A stretch of DNA of 56,228 nt from Thermosporothrix hazakensis (GTDB taxonomy: Bacteria; Chloroflexota; Ktedonobacteria; Ktedonobacterales; Ktedonobacteraceae). The notes beneath the pieces are model-generated. The model did not search any database. It was not told the DNA's origin and saw only the letters and a program-made list of their open reading frames with translations. Location: NCBI RefSeq assembly GCF_003253565.1, contig NZ_QKUF01000035.1, positions 1 to 56,228 on the forward strand. The letters run 5' to 3'. The position numbers and the translations under genes were made by a program. Shown here in pieces: positions 7,490 through 16,011 of the stretch (the first letter of the stretch is position 1; the number at the start of each line of letters is the position of its first letter).

Positions 7490-8524
7490 TCACGGCTGCA
7501 CAAACTCGCGAAGCAGCAGAGGGAGCGTATCAACCGGGGCAAGTGTGCCCGTATAGAGCAGCGTGGCCCCTTCTTTTGTGCTCTGAACCAGCCGGGCGGC
7601 TTTCAAGACTTTGAGGTGACGCGACACCGTCGACTCGGACAATCGCACCCGCTGAGCCAGTTCCTGAAGCGAGCGGGGATGCTGTAGCACCAGTTGATAC
7701 AAGCGCAGGCGGGTCTCGTCAGCCAGCGCTTTCGTCAGTTGTGTAATTTCGATCGGGATCGTTTCAGGGGCGGGAAGAACCGGAGGCACATTGATATACA
7801 GATACAGCTCTTCGCGACTATATGTAGCAATGACATGCGGAGCAGTAAAACTGGAAACAATACAATGAAGGTGTTTGAGTGCATCAAGGGGGAAACGAAA
7901 CTCACGATACTTCTGGACAACCAGCGTTGCCTGCTCAACAGAGATACGAGCATGGAGCGTCTCCAACCAGTGTGCAGGCTCGGTAGCCTTGAGACGTGCC
8001 GCCAGCAATGCCCGCTTGCGTTCGAGCAAGGGACGTCGCCGCTCCCACTCCTCAGTAAATATCGTTTCCTGATATGCGGAGAGCGTCCGTAGCAGGAGCT
8101 CCACAAAACGCTGTGGCTGCTTTCTGGCCTCCTGATAGGCATGCACTACTGCCGGGTCAGACGAAAGCCTTCGCTCATCCTCAAGCGGTGCAGTGGACAG
8201 ACCCATGAAGGCCGTCATCACCACCTGTTCCGGCTCAAGCGCTGCTACCCCCTCGCAAAAGGCCGCAAAGGGGAGATCAGGAGCCCCCACGAGATAGACC
8301 AGATCGACAATGGTCAGCCATTGCTCACAGCAGCGCCCGAAACAGGTAATATCCTCGCGCAAGGCCGGTGACAGCCGTTGCACGGTGGCCTCGGCCCATC
8401 GTTGATTGGGCAGATGATGTGAGGGATCGGCCAGAACATGGAGACTATGCAACATCTCGCAGACTGGCGCAACCATCAGGCGTACCCGTTCGCGTAGCGA
8501 CTCTTCCTGCAACTGAAGCGACAT
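7490..8524 (-). CDS. ArsR-type winged-helix regulator with a long N-terminal domain
   Basis: 344 residues from the ATG at 8524, preceded by GGGGAAGGAAG. The frame stays open further upstream, but without a better site. The C-terminal 90 residues form a winged helix-turn-helix of the ArsR group: QLTKALADETRLRLYQLVLQ, then SLQELAQRVRLSESTVSRHLKVLKAARLV. The first 250 residues are mainly alpha-helical, with no motif I can name. They look like the DUF5937-type sensor part found in large ArsR-like proteins. No metal-binding cysteine cluster is visible, so the ligand is probably not a metal. It lies upstream of, and on the same strand as, the TetR gene with an 80-base gap, and carries one TetR half-site in its promoter region. 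Confidence 0.82.
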   Translation of the reverse strand: MSLQLQEESLRERVRLMVAPVCEMLHSLHVLADPSHHLPNQRWAEATVQRLSPALREDITCFGRCCEQWLTIVDLVYLVGAPDLPFAAFCEGVAALEPEQVVMTAFMGLSTAPLEDERRLSSDPAVVHAYQEARKQPQRFVELLLRTLSAYQETIFTEEWERRRPLLERKRALLAARLKATEPAHWLETLHARISVEQATLVVQKYREFRFPLDALKHLHCIVSSFTAPHVIATYSREELYLYINVPPVLPAPETIPIEITQLTKALADETRLRLYQLVLQHPRSLQELAQRVRLSESTVSRHLKVLKAARLVQSTKEGATLLYTGTLAPVDTLPLLLREFVQP

Positions 8525-8797
8525 AAAGACACTTCCTTCCCCTCTGAAAAATACGCATTGATAAGTGCCAACGCAGTATAAGAGAGTGAAGAAAGCCTTG
8601 TCAAGCCAGAAAAAGAGCTCCCCCGGCCAGCGTGCGAGAGGGGATATTTCCTCTCGCATTGTGCCTTACGTCCTCCTCATAAGACACAGTGACACGGGGT
8701 GCGACCACCGGGAGCAAGGTGATAAGAGAGAGTGGCGGAGTATCCGCACATGAAAGAGTATAGCTGCTTGCTGTTAACAGAGGTTTATCGTCAGGTT

Positions 8798-8831
8798 AAA
8801 AAAAAGAAAGCTCCCCGGAATCGGGAAGCCT
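8798..8831 (-). terminator. Intrinsic terminator downstream of the 8840-9142 gene
   Basis: Read on the minus strand, GCTTCCCG and CCGGGGAGC form a stem with a 3-base loop, followed by a run of mostly U (TTTCTTTTTTTTT). It starts about 10 bases after the stop codon. Confidence 0.75.
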
Positions 8832-8839
8832 CTTCTCAA

Positions 8840-9142
8840 CTAATGCTGAGGGGGATAGGGAGGAGTGGGAGTATAACTCGGATGCGAGCTGTTCGGTTGA
8901 GTGCCAGCCCGATAAAGCTGTAGTTCCTGCTCAATCGGCCATTCAGTAAACGCAAACCAGAGCAACATGATAATATTTGCCAACGGGATAAACGCAATAA
9001 TCAGAGCTAGAGCGCCACTGAAACCGGCCTTCTCAAATATCTTCCAGAAGCTCACAGTCATCAATATAGCGATCAGCAGCCCGAGAAGCCCCCCCACGAT
9101 ACTGACAATCATCAAAACAGCAAAGATGTCTTTCGTAATCAC
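8840..9142 (-). CDS. Small two-helix membrane protein, function unknown
   Basis: About 100 residues starting from GTG at 9142, with AGAAGGAG 7 bases upstream. The longer open frame to 9277 lacks such a site. Two hydrophobic helices (about residues 8-30 and 40-63, IVGGLLGLLIAILMTVSFW and ALALIIAFIPLANIIMLLWF) are followed by a Pro/Tyr/Ser-rich tail ending PPYPPQH. The lysine/phenylalanine pattern FWKIFEKAGFSG between the helices resembles small DUF5684-like membrane proteins, but this is a weak match. Its own terminator follows. Function unknown. Confidence 0.6.
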   Translation of the reverse strand: MITKDIFAVLMIVSIVGGLLGLLIAILMTVSFWKIFEKAGFSGALALIIAFIPLANIIMLLWFAFTEWPIEQELQLYRAGTQPNSSHPSYTPTPPYPPQH

Positions 9143-9443
9143 AAAAAAACTCCTTCTACCAGAGGCTGAGAAGCGTACACGCTTCTCAGATTCTATCCAT
9201 TCAGCTTTATAAAAGCAACAATACATAATATACAGGACGTTTTCGGGAAAAGACACAGCCTGCTCCCATTTCTGCACAGAGAATGGCAGGAATGTCTATC
9301 GGAGATGGCAACAGACCCGTTGACAAGCGCTGAAACAGCACGTAGAATCGAGAGGGTAAAAAGGATTGTGCGTGAAACATGCATAACAGGTTGTACACGA
9401 TCAGGGGTATTTTCCTCTTAACAAGGCAGTGGATGTAGTTTTT

Positions 9444-11474
9444 ATGGATACCGACAGGAAGCGCGCTGAGGCAGAAGAGCACTATCAACAGGGGATCAAT
9501 TATAGCAGTGCGGCTGCTTCTGGCGATCAACAGGATAATCTGGAAAAGGCCATTACCAGTTTTCAGGCGGCGCTTGATTTCTATACGCTGGCAGCATATC
9601 CTGACCAATGGGCACAGATTCAGTGTCGACTGGGTACCGCCTATCGAATGCAGGAACGGGGAGATCGTTTTACCAATCTCCGCAAATCGATAGCCAGCTT
9701 TCAAGCCTCACTCGAAGTGTTCTCCTACGAAACCACTCCGATTGATTGGGCTCAGGCACAATATGGGATCGGCGTTGGCTATGCACAACTGCTCCGGCTC
9801 CCCATCCCTCAAGAGCAGCAGCATATCTCTATTCAGAAGGCGCTTTCCTGCCTCCAAGCGGCCCTGAAAGTCTTCACCTATGAGAGCTTTCCCGAGGAAT
9901 GGGCTAAAACACAGAGCCATCTGGGCAATCTCTACTGTCTTCAGCCCGGGGAAGACCGCTATGAAGCACTGAAACAGGCGATTCGCTGCTATGAAAACGC
10001 GATGAAAGTGTATACCCCGGAAACGAACCCTGTCGAGTGGGCCCTGACACAACATCACCTGGGCAATGTCTATGCCTTTCTTCCCGGCGGAGATCGGCAG
10101 GAGAACCTTCAGCAGGCGGTATACCACTATCAGGAAGCCCTGAAGGTCAATACGCTCGATGCCGCTCCCCGCAACTGGGCCGACATCATGCACAGCCTGG
10201 GGAATGCCTATCGGCTGCTGGTTGGAGACGACCCCAATAGCAACCTGCAAACAGCTATCTCTTGCTACCAGAACGCCCTGCGCGTCTATGCGCCCGAAAC
10301 AACGCCGCTCGAATGGGCTGCTGTCCAGAATCGGTTAGGCATTGCCTATAACCTTCTGACCGAAGAGAATGAAGAGGAGCGGATGGAAAAAGCACTCGGC
10401 TGCTTCTACGAGGCTCTACGCGTCTATACCCGCGAGGAGCACCCGATTGAGTGGGCCAAGACGCAGAACATGCTGGCCCTGACCTATCTTGATATGCCAG
10501 ATGACAGCAATCAAACAGCGCTCCGAAAGGCAATTGAGTGCTTTCAAGCAACGCTTCAGGTCTATACCCGGCACGATTTTCCGCTTGGTTGGGCCACGGT
10601 GCAAAGCAATCTGGGACACGCCTATTTCAATCTCAGTTCAGGAGATATTCAGCAGAATTTGCAAAACGCGATAGCAGCGCTTGAAGCGGCTCTTTCCGTT
10701 TACAATCGCAAGGCGTTCCCGTTCGATTGGGCAAGGCTTCAGCACACGCTCGGGAGCGCATACGGCAATCTCACGACCAATGCCCAGCAGAACCTGCACA
10801 AGGCAATCGGCTGTTTCCGGGCCGCTCTGCTGGTCTATAACAAAGGCACTACGCCCGAAGAATGGGCGATGACCCAGAGCAGCCTGGGTGACGCCTACAG
10901 CAATATCTCTGGCGAGCAACGTCAGGAGATGCTCGAACGTGCCATCGCCTGTTATGAGGCGGCATTACAGATCTATCAGCGTCACGTTTATCCGCTCGAA
11001 TGGAGCAAAGTACACGGCAAGCTCGGCTATGCCTACTCCGAACTATCCGAGGGAAGACGTCAGCACAACCTGCGCAAAGCGATGGACCATTACAGGCAGG
11101 CGCTCAAGGTCGACTTCAGACAGGTTGAGCCCCGGGAATGGGCACTGCTGCTCTTTAATCTAGCGAACGCGTACCGCGAGTACGAAGAGGGAGACCGTCA
11201 GGAGAACCTGGAAGCCGCGATCAGACTCTATCAGGCGACCCTCTCGATCTATACCCTAGATACCTCTCCCTTAGAGTGGGCAGCCAGTCAGAATAACTGT
11301 GGGAACGCATATCGCGATCTGCACCGTGGCAATCGGCGTCAGAATCTGGAAGCGGCACTTGCCTGCTATGAACACGCATTGGAAGTGTTTCGAGCGCTGC
11401 AAATGGATGAGTACGTAGCAGCAATTCAGGAGAACATTTCTTCTGTCTATGAGGCCTTGAAGGATTTCGCCTGA
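9444..11474 (+). CDS. Long TPR-like protein of about thirteen 46-residue repeats
   Basis: A soluble protein of about 676 residues made almost wholly of repeats. Each unit is about 46 residues with the pattern (E/D)WA-x2-Q-x2-LG-x-AY, then NL-x2-AI-x2-Y-x-AL-x-VYT-x4-P. I count thirteen EWA/DWA-type starts (from DQWAQIQ to EWAASQN) and a partial first unit. This is the TPR-like repeat common in CHAT- or kinase-associated proteins of filamentous Chloroflexota and cyanobacteria. Here there is no attached catalytic domain. It probably acts as a protein-binding scaffold. The start could be the ATG at 9444 or an in-frame GTG at 9429. Neither has a strong ribosome site. Neighbouring genes give no partner. 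Confidence 0.88.
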   Translation: MDTDRKRAEAEEHYQQGINYSSAAASGDQQDNLEKAITSFQAALDFYTLAAYPDQWAQIQCRLGTAYRMQERGDRFTNLRKSIASFQASLEVFSYETTPIDWAQAQYGIGVGYAQLLRLPIPQEQQHISIQKALSCLQAALKVFTYESFPEEWAKTQSHLGNLYCLQPGEDRYEALKQAIRCYENAMKVYTPETNPVEWALTQHHLGNVYAFLPGGDRQENLQQAVYHYQEALKVNTLDAAPRNWADIMHSLGNAYRLLVGDDPNSNLQTAISCYQNALRVYAPETTPLEWAAVQNRLGIAYNLLTEENEEERMEKALGCFYEALRVYTREEHPIEWAKTQNMLALTYLDMPDDSNQTALRKAIECFQATLQVYTRHDFPLGWATVQSNLGHAYFNLSSGDIQQNLQNAIAALEAALSVYNRKAFPFDWARLQHTLGSAYGNLTTNAQQNLHKAIGCFRAALLVYNKGTTPEEWAMTQSSLGDAYSNISGEQRQEMLERAIACYEAALQIYQRHVYPLEWSKVHGKLGYAYSELSEGRRQHNLRKAMDHYRQALKVDFRQVEPREWALLLFNLANAYREYEEGDRQENLEAAIRLYQATLSIYTLDTSPLEWAASQNNCGNAYRDLHRGNRRQNLEAALACYEHALEVFRALQMDEYVAAIQENISSVYEALKDFA

Positions 11475-11518
11475 CACCGTTTTGCCTGCCGAGAAAATCC
11501 AGACGCCACACACACATC

Positions 11519-11547
11519 TTGACGGTATCACACTTCATGTATATACT
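11519..11547 (+). promoter_or_regulatory. Sigma-70-type promoter of modA-modB
   Basis: TTGACG (11519-11524) and TATACT (11542-11547) are spaced by exactly 17 bases, about 45 bases before the modA start codon. Confidence 0.8.
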
Positions 11548-11598
11548 CAATCTATGAATAATCATGTATGGAGTAAAGCACAGTAAGGGAGAGCTACC

Positions 11599-12405
11599 TT
11601 GAAGCTTACACGATTGGCAGTAACCCTGCTTGCAACGCTCTGTTTGTTGCTTGCCGCCTGTGGCAACCCAACAGCAGAGAACAAACCGTCCCCTATTTCG
11701 CTCAATGTCTTTGCCGCGGCTTCGCTCACCGAAGCATTTACTGAAATCTCCACCAGTTATCAACAGGAACATCCAAATATCCACATTACCTATAACTTCA
11801 ATGGCTCCCAGATCCTGGTGCAACAGATGCAGAATGGAGCCAACGCCGATCTTTTTGCATCTGCCGATCAACGTAATATGCAAAAGGCCAGCTCGGCGGG
11901 TCTGGTGAACAAGCCCGAGGTGTTCGCACGCAACAAGCTGGTTGTGATTCTCCCCGCTGCAAATCCGAGCAATATTCAGACGCTCAAAGATCTTGCTCGG
12001 GCCAAAACAAAAATCGTGGTTGCAGCACAGGCGGTTCCGGTTGGAAAATATACATTGCAGGTGCTGGATAAACTGGGGAAATCACCCGACTATGGAACTG
12101 GCTATGTGGAGGCAGTGAAGAAGAACATTGTCTCAGAAGAAGAGAACGTGAAAGCAGTGGTGCAGAAGGTTCAGCTCGGCGAGGCTGATGCTGGCTTTGT
12201 CTATAGCACCGACGTGACAGCCAATGTGGCCCAGAAACTGCATACGATTGATATTCCAGATAATTTCAATGTTATTGCCGAATACCCGATTGCTGTAACC
12301 AAAACGACGCAGCATAGTGCCGAAGCGCAGAGCTTCCTTGACTATATCCTGTCAGACAAGGGGCAGAGCGTTCTGACAAAATATCGTTTCCTGGCCCCAA
12401 AGTAA
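11599..12405 (+). CDS. modA: Molybdate ABC transporter substrate-binding lipoprotein ModA
   Basis: An extracytoplasmic molybdate/tungstate-binding protein of 268 residues. The start is TTG (11599) with AGGGAGAG upstream. The signal peptide ends in the lipobox LLLAAC with Cys21 as the lipid anchor. The mature part begins LNVFAAASLTEAFTEI, the ModA signature whose serine contacts the oxyanion, and continues with NFNGSQILVQQMQNGANADLF (split here at the usual family blocks), PVGKYTLQ, EENVKAVVQKVQLGEADAGFVY and FLDYILSDKGQSVL. All are typical of the family. modB follows 25 bases after. Molybdate-responsive control is likely, but no ModE site or Moco riboswitch was seen. Confidence 0.93.
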   Translation: MKLTRLAVTLLATLCLLLAACGNPTAENKPSPISLNVFAAASLTEAFTEISTSYQQEHPNIHITYNFNGSQILVQQMQNGANADLFASADQRNMQKASSAGLVNKPEVFARNKLVVILPAANPSNIQTLKDLARAKTKIVVAAQAVPVGKYTLQVLDKLGKSPDYGTGYVEAVKKNIVSEEENVKAVVQKVQLGEADAGFVYSTDVTANVAQKLHTIDIPDNFNVIAEYPIAVTKTTQHSAEAQSFLDYILSDKGQSVLTKYRFLAPK

Positions 12406-12430
12406 AGCAGAGAGAAAGGAACCAGATGCC

Positions 12431-13240
12431 GTGGCAAGAGCAAAACCGATCCGCACGATACGTCCATCACTGCTCACAGGTTTTTTGATTGGCGTGCCTG
12501 CCATTCTCTTTTTTCTCTTTCTCGGCATCCCACTTGCCTCTTTGCTATTTCAGCAAGCGCCCCAGCGGGTCTGGGAAGAACTGCTCCAACCGGATACCTT
12601 GCGGGCGCTACAGCTCAGCCTTGTCACCACAACCATCAGCACCGTGCTAGCAGTCCTGCTTGGTTTACCGATTGCATACCTGCTTGCCCGCACAACCTTT
12701 CCGGGCAAACGAGCGCTGGAAACGCTGGTCACTATGCCCACGGTCCTTCCTCCAGTGGTGGCAGGCGTCGCGCTCCTGCTGGCCTTCGGACGTGTTGGCC
12801 TGATCGGGCGCTATCTGGCCCTTTTCGGCATCACATTGCCATTCACCACGGTCGCCGTGATACTGGCGCAGTTCTTTATCGCCGCCCCATTCTTTATCAA
12901 CAGCGCCCGTGCAGGCTTCGCACAACTCGATACCCGCTACGAGCTGGCAGCCTATACCCTTCGCGCGACGCCTCTCTACACCTTTCTGCATGTGACTTTA
13001 CCGCTTGTGCGCCCCGCGCTTCTCTCCGGTATTGGGTTGGCCTGGGCCCGCTCTCTGGGGGAATTTGGTGCTACGATCACGTTTGCCGGAAACTTCCCCG
13101 GCACAACACAGACGCTCCCTATCGCGGTCTATATCTCCTCACAGATCGATCTGGATAAAGCGATTGCGATCGCCGTTGTCCTGCTTGCGGTCTCCTTCGG
13201 GTTGCTACTAGCGCTACAGCTAGGACAGCGCAAAAGCTAA
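12431..13240 (+). CDS. modB: Molybdate ABC transporter permease ModB
   Basis: An inner-membrane permease of 269 residues with about six helices. It contains the conserved ModB segments TMPTVLPPVVAGVALLLAFG and the EAA-type cytoplasmic loop region GLAWARSLGEFGATITFAGN followed by PGTTQTLPIAVY, which contacts the ATPase. The GTG start at 12431 has AAAGGA upstream and lies 25 bases after modA. No ModC ATPase follows: the next gene is an unrelated membrane protein. The transporter therefore needs an ATPase encoded elsewhere, or shares one. Confidence 0.93.
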   Translation: MARAKPIRTIRPSLLTGFLIGVPAILFFLFLGIPLASLLFQQAPQRVWEELLQPDTLRALQLSLVTTTISTVLAVLLGLPIAYLLARTTFPGKRALETLVTMPTVLPPVVAGVALLLAFGRVGLIGRYLALFGITLPFTTVAVILAQFFIAAPFFINSARAGFAQLDTRYELAAYTLRATPLYTFLHVTLPLVRPALLSGIGLAWARSLGEFGATITFAGNFPGTTQTLPIAVYISSQIDLDKAIAIAVVLLAVSFGLLLALQLGQRKS

Positions 13241-13360
13241 ATCCGGGAAAATAGTACACAGAGAACACATCATCCCCTTCCCTCTTGCACCAAAACAGGG
13301 TAGAGTGAGAGAAGAAGCGCCCGCGCACGGATCGCACTACAGATTGAAGGAGCATATCAC

Positions 13361-13960
13361 ATGAAAACCTCGAATTCCGGGAAAACAGCCGCCCTGTATG
13401 GTCTGGTGACCGGGGCTATCTCTGGTGTTTTTATTCTCACACTTGCCAGGCTTTGCCCGAATCTCCTCACCGTCGTAGCAGCAACAGGAACACCCTTCCC
13501 GGTCACTTATATACCGATACTTACAAGCCTGCTCAATGTGTTATTGATGGGGGGACTCAGCAGCATCGCCTATGGCATAGCGGGCATCCTGGCGACGAAA
13601 AAAACCGGCGAGTTGCGAACAGGCATTCAGGCCGGGCTCTGGGCCAGCGTTGCTTTTAGCCTTCTGTATATTCTGAGCTCGCTCTTCTTTCTCTTCCTGA
13701 TAACCATTCCTTTGCTTATCGGCTTTGCAGGCCGCTCCGCTCAAGGTGCTATCGCGAACTCGATTGTTGCTCTGCTCCTTTCGCTGATCGTCTGGGTCAT
13801 TGTTGGTCTGGGTCTGGGTGCGGGATTTGGCGCGTTGGGGGGTCTCATCAGCAAGGGGAGACGTCTGCCAGAGCCTGCGCCACCACCACAGGAGCCCTAT
13901 GCCGAGTACAGCGTGCAAGAGCAGGTTCAGAGAGCGTATCCCAACGAACACTTCTCCTGA
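13361..13960 (+). CDS. Four-helix membrane protein, function unknown
   Basis: 199 residues with AAGGAG before the ATG. Hydropathy by eye gives four helices: about residues 7-30, 47-75, 88-118 and 126-158. The last is very Gly-rich (VGLGLGAGFGALGGLI). A Pro-rich cytoplasmic tail follows (PEPAPPPQEPY). No catalytic motif is visible. The 120-base gap from modB argues against a shared transcript, although readthrough is possible. I do not recognise the family. Confidence 0.7.
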   Translation: MKTSNSGKTAALYGLVTGAISGVFILTLARLCPNLLTVVAATGTPFPVTYIPILTSLLNVLLMGGLSSIAYGIAGILATKKTGELRTGIQAGLWASVAFSLLYILSSLFFLFLITIPLLIGFAGRSAQGAIANSIVALLLSLIVWVIVGLGLGAGFGALGGLISKGRRLPEPAPPPQEPYAEYSVQEQVQRAYPNEHFS

Positions 13961-14122
13961 ATTCTACCAGTGCTACAGAGACCCCACCAATGCCGGAATC
14001 ACTTCAGTTTTTCAGCTTTGATCCATTGACCGATTGCGGTCAAAAGCTCTGGTGTGGGCTTGTCCCTCCGGCTTAAATGCAGTATGATCTATCTCGAACA
14101 AGTCTTTTTGGAGCATGATGAC

Positions 14123-15115
14123 ATGGTAGAAGAGAAGAGGGATACCACACCGCTGGTAGTCGGCGTGGACCTCGGAGGAACTCAAATTCGCGCCTCCGTC
14201 CTGCAGGGAGCCGAACTGCTCTCACGGGCCAATACGCTTACTGGAGAGAACCCGACACCCGAGCGCGTTCTCCCCCGGCTCTTTGCCACAGTAGAGCAGG
14301 CGATAGAGCAGGCGGGTATCTCCCCTGAAGAAATCAGCGGCATCGGTATTGCCTGTCCCGGTCCCTTAAATAACCGAACCGGAGAGATTCTTTCACCACC
14401 AAACCTGCCCGGATGGGATCACACACCACTGCGTACCCTGTTTCAGGAGCGCTATCAGATGCCCATCTATGTCGAAAATGATGCCAATGTAGCGGCCCTC
14501 GGCGAATATATGTTTGGCGCAGGCCAGGGCTGTAACGAAATGGTCTATCTGACTATCAGCACTGGCATTGGTGGCGGCGTCATAGCAGGCGGACAGATTC
14601 TGGAAGGTGTTGCCGGTATGGCCGGTGAACTGGGCCATATCACTATTGATTGGCGCGGACCAATCTGTAATTGCGGCAACATCGGTTGTCTGGAGCGGCT
14701 GGCCTCGGGTACCGGTATCGCGCTAGAAGCTCAGGAAGCGATTGCACAGGGCAAGGCTGAGGAACTCCTGGAATACGCCCGACAGACAAACGTTCCTCCC
14801 ACGCAGATCGATGCCCGGGTCATTGGAGAGGCGGCAAAAGCAGGCATCCCTGTCGCACGTGATATCATAGAAAAAGCCGGAGAAGCGTTGGGCTTTGGTC
14901 TGGTCAATATCATTCATATTTTTAATCCCGAAAAAATCATTCTCGGCGGTGGGCTGACACAGATGGGCGACATTCTGTTGCAGCCAGCGTATCGCATCGT
15001 TGAGAAACGCACCATGCGCGAGCCACACAACTGCGCAAGCATCGCCTTAGCCCGTCTGGGCGCAAATGTCGGCCTGATCGGTGCAGGTGCCCTGGTCTAT
15101 CATCTGAACAGGTAA
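14123..15115 (+). CDS. ROK-family sugar kinase, probably glucokinase
   Basis: A cytoplasmic ATP-dependent sugar kinase of 330 residues. The N-terminal phosphate-binding motif is GVDLGGTQIRAS (D16, GGT). Next come GIACPGPLNNRTG, the sugar-binding segment VENDANVAALGE, TISTGIGGGVI, and the ROK zinc site around CNCGNIGCLE with the upstream GELGH histidine. The C-terminal adenosine motif is IILGGGLTQMG. Together these fit glucokinase or N-acetylmannosamine/fructokinase-type ROK enzymes. There is no DNA-binding domain, so it is not a ROK repressor. I use the ATG at 14123, 9 bases after GGAG, rather than the upstream frame start at 14054. It precedes tlyA by 33 bases, so they may be co-transcribed. 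Confidence 0.9.
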   Translation: MVEEKRDTTPLVVGVDLGGTQIRASVLQGAELLSRANTLTGENPTPERVLPRLFATVEQAIEQAGISPEEISGIGIACPGPLNNRTGEILSPPNLPGWDHTPLRTLFQERYQMPIYVENDANVAALGEYMFGAGQGCNEMVYLTISTGIGGGVIAGGQILEGVAGMAGELGHITIDWRGPICNCGNIGCLERLASGTGIALEAQEAIAQGKAEELLEYARQTNVPPTQIDARVIGEAAKAGIPVARDIIEKAGEALGFGLVNIIHIFNPEKIILGGGLTQMGDILLQPAYRIVEKRTMREPHNCASIALARLGANVGLIGAGALVYHLNR

Positions 15116-15148
15116 TTATTCTCACAGTTTGGGAGGCTTCAACAGGCA

Positions 15149-15904
15149 ATGCCAGCAAAAAAAGAACGTCTTGATGTAGCACTGGTCAGGCGCGGCCTGG
15201 TTCCAACTCGCGAGCGTGCCCAGGCCTTAATCATGGCCGGACAGGTTTATGTGGGGGATCGGCAACAGACCAAACCCGGTGTTCAGGTTGCGCTTGACGC
15301 CGAATGCCGCATTGCGGAAGTCACCCCCGAACTGAAATATGTCAGTCGGGGCGGGTTAAAGCTGGAAAAGGCGCTCGACACCTTCCATCTTGACCCGTCT
15401 GGCAAGGTCGCGCTTGATGTCGGCGCTTCCACCGGCGGCTTCACGCAGGTCTTACTTGAACGCGGAGCCAGCCGGGTCTATGCGGTTGACGTCGGTCATG
15501 GTCAGCTTGCCTGGTCGCTTCGGAATGACCCTCGTGTCGTTGTGATGGAGCGCACAAACATCCGGCATCTGACCGAACTTCCCGAAGCAGTGCAGTGCGC
15601 CGTAATTGATGTCTCCTTTATCTCGCTCAGGCTGGTTCTTCCCGCCCTTGAGCAGCTTTTAGAGCGTTCTCCTGAGACATGGATTGCCTCACTGGTCAAG
15701 CCTCAATTCGAGGCAGGGAAAAAGGAGGCGGACCGAGGAGGCGGCATTATCAGCGATCCAGCCGTACATCAGCGTGTTTTAGCAGAACTTCAGGAATGGA
15801 TCCCCCAACACACAGCATTTCAAGTAAAGGAGGTAACAGCTTCACCGATTCTCGGTCGTGACGGGAATCGCGAGTTCCTCTTCCATCTCCGCTTTTCCCA
15901 ATAA
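15149..15904 (+). CDS. tlyA: TlyA-family rRNA 2'-O-methyltransferase
   Basis: 251 residues with the two-domain build of TlyA. The N-terminal S4 RNA-binding domain (residues 5-65) reads RLDVALVRRGLVPTRERAQA, IMAGQVYVG. It is followed by the FtsJ-like methyltransferase domain with the SAM-binding sequence ALDVGASTGGFTQVLLERGA, VYAVDVGHGQL, VIDVSFISL and the KPQFEAGK motif. Members methylate 2'-hydroxyls of cytidines in 16S and/or 23S rRNA and were once called hemolysins. A GGGAGG site precedes the ATG. The frame ends 108 bases before the CoA ligase start. Confidence 0.93.
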   Translation: MPAKKERLDVALVRRGLVPTRERAQALIMAGQVYVGDRQQTKPGVQVALDAECRIAEVTPELKYVSRGGLKLEKALDTFHLDPSGKVALDVGASTGGFTQVLLERGASRVYAVDVGHGQLAWSLRNDPRVVVMERTNIRHLTELPEAVQCAVIDVSFISLRLVLPALEQLLERSPETWIASLVKPQFEAGKKEADRGGGIISDPAVHQRVLAELQEWIPQHTAFQVKEVTASPILGRDGNREFLFHLRFSQ

Positions 15905-16011
15905 AAAAACAGGCATTGTATGTTGTTGTTCGTACCGTAATGAACAGAGTGGTTCTTGAACAACACGTCCTCTGTGCCCACAAGGCCGACGACGTGAAAG
16001 GAGTCAACAGC

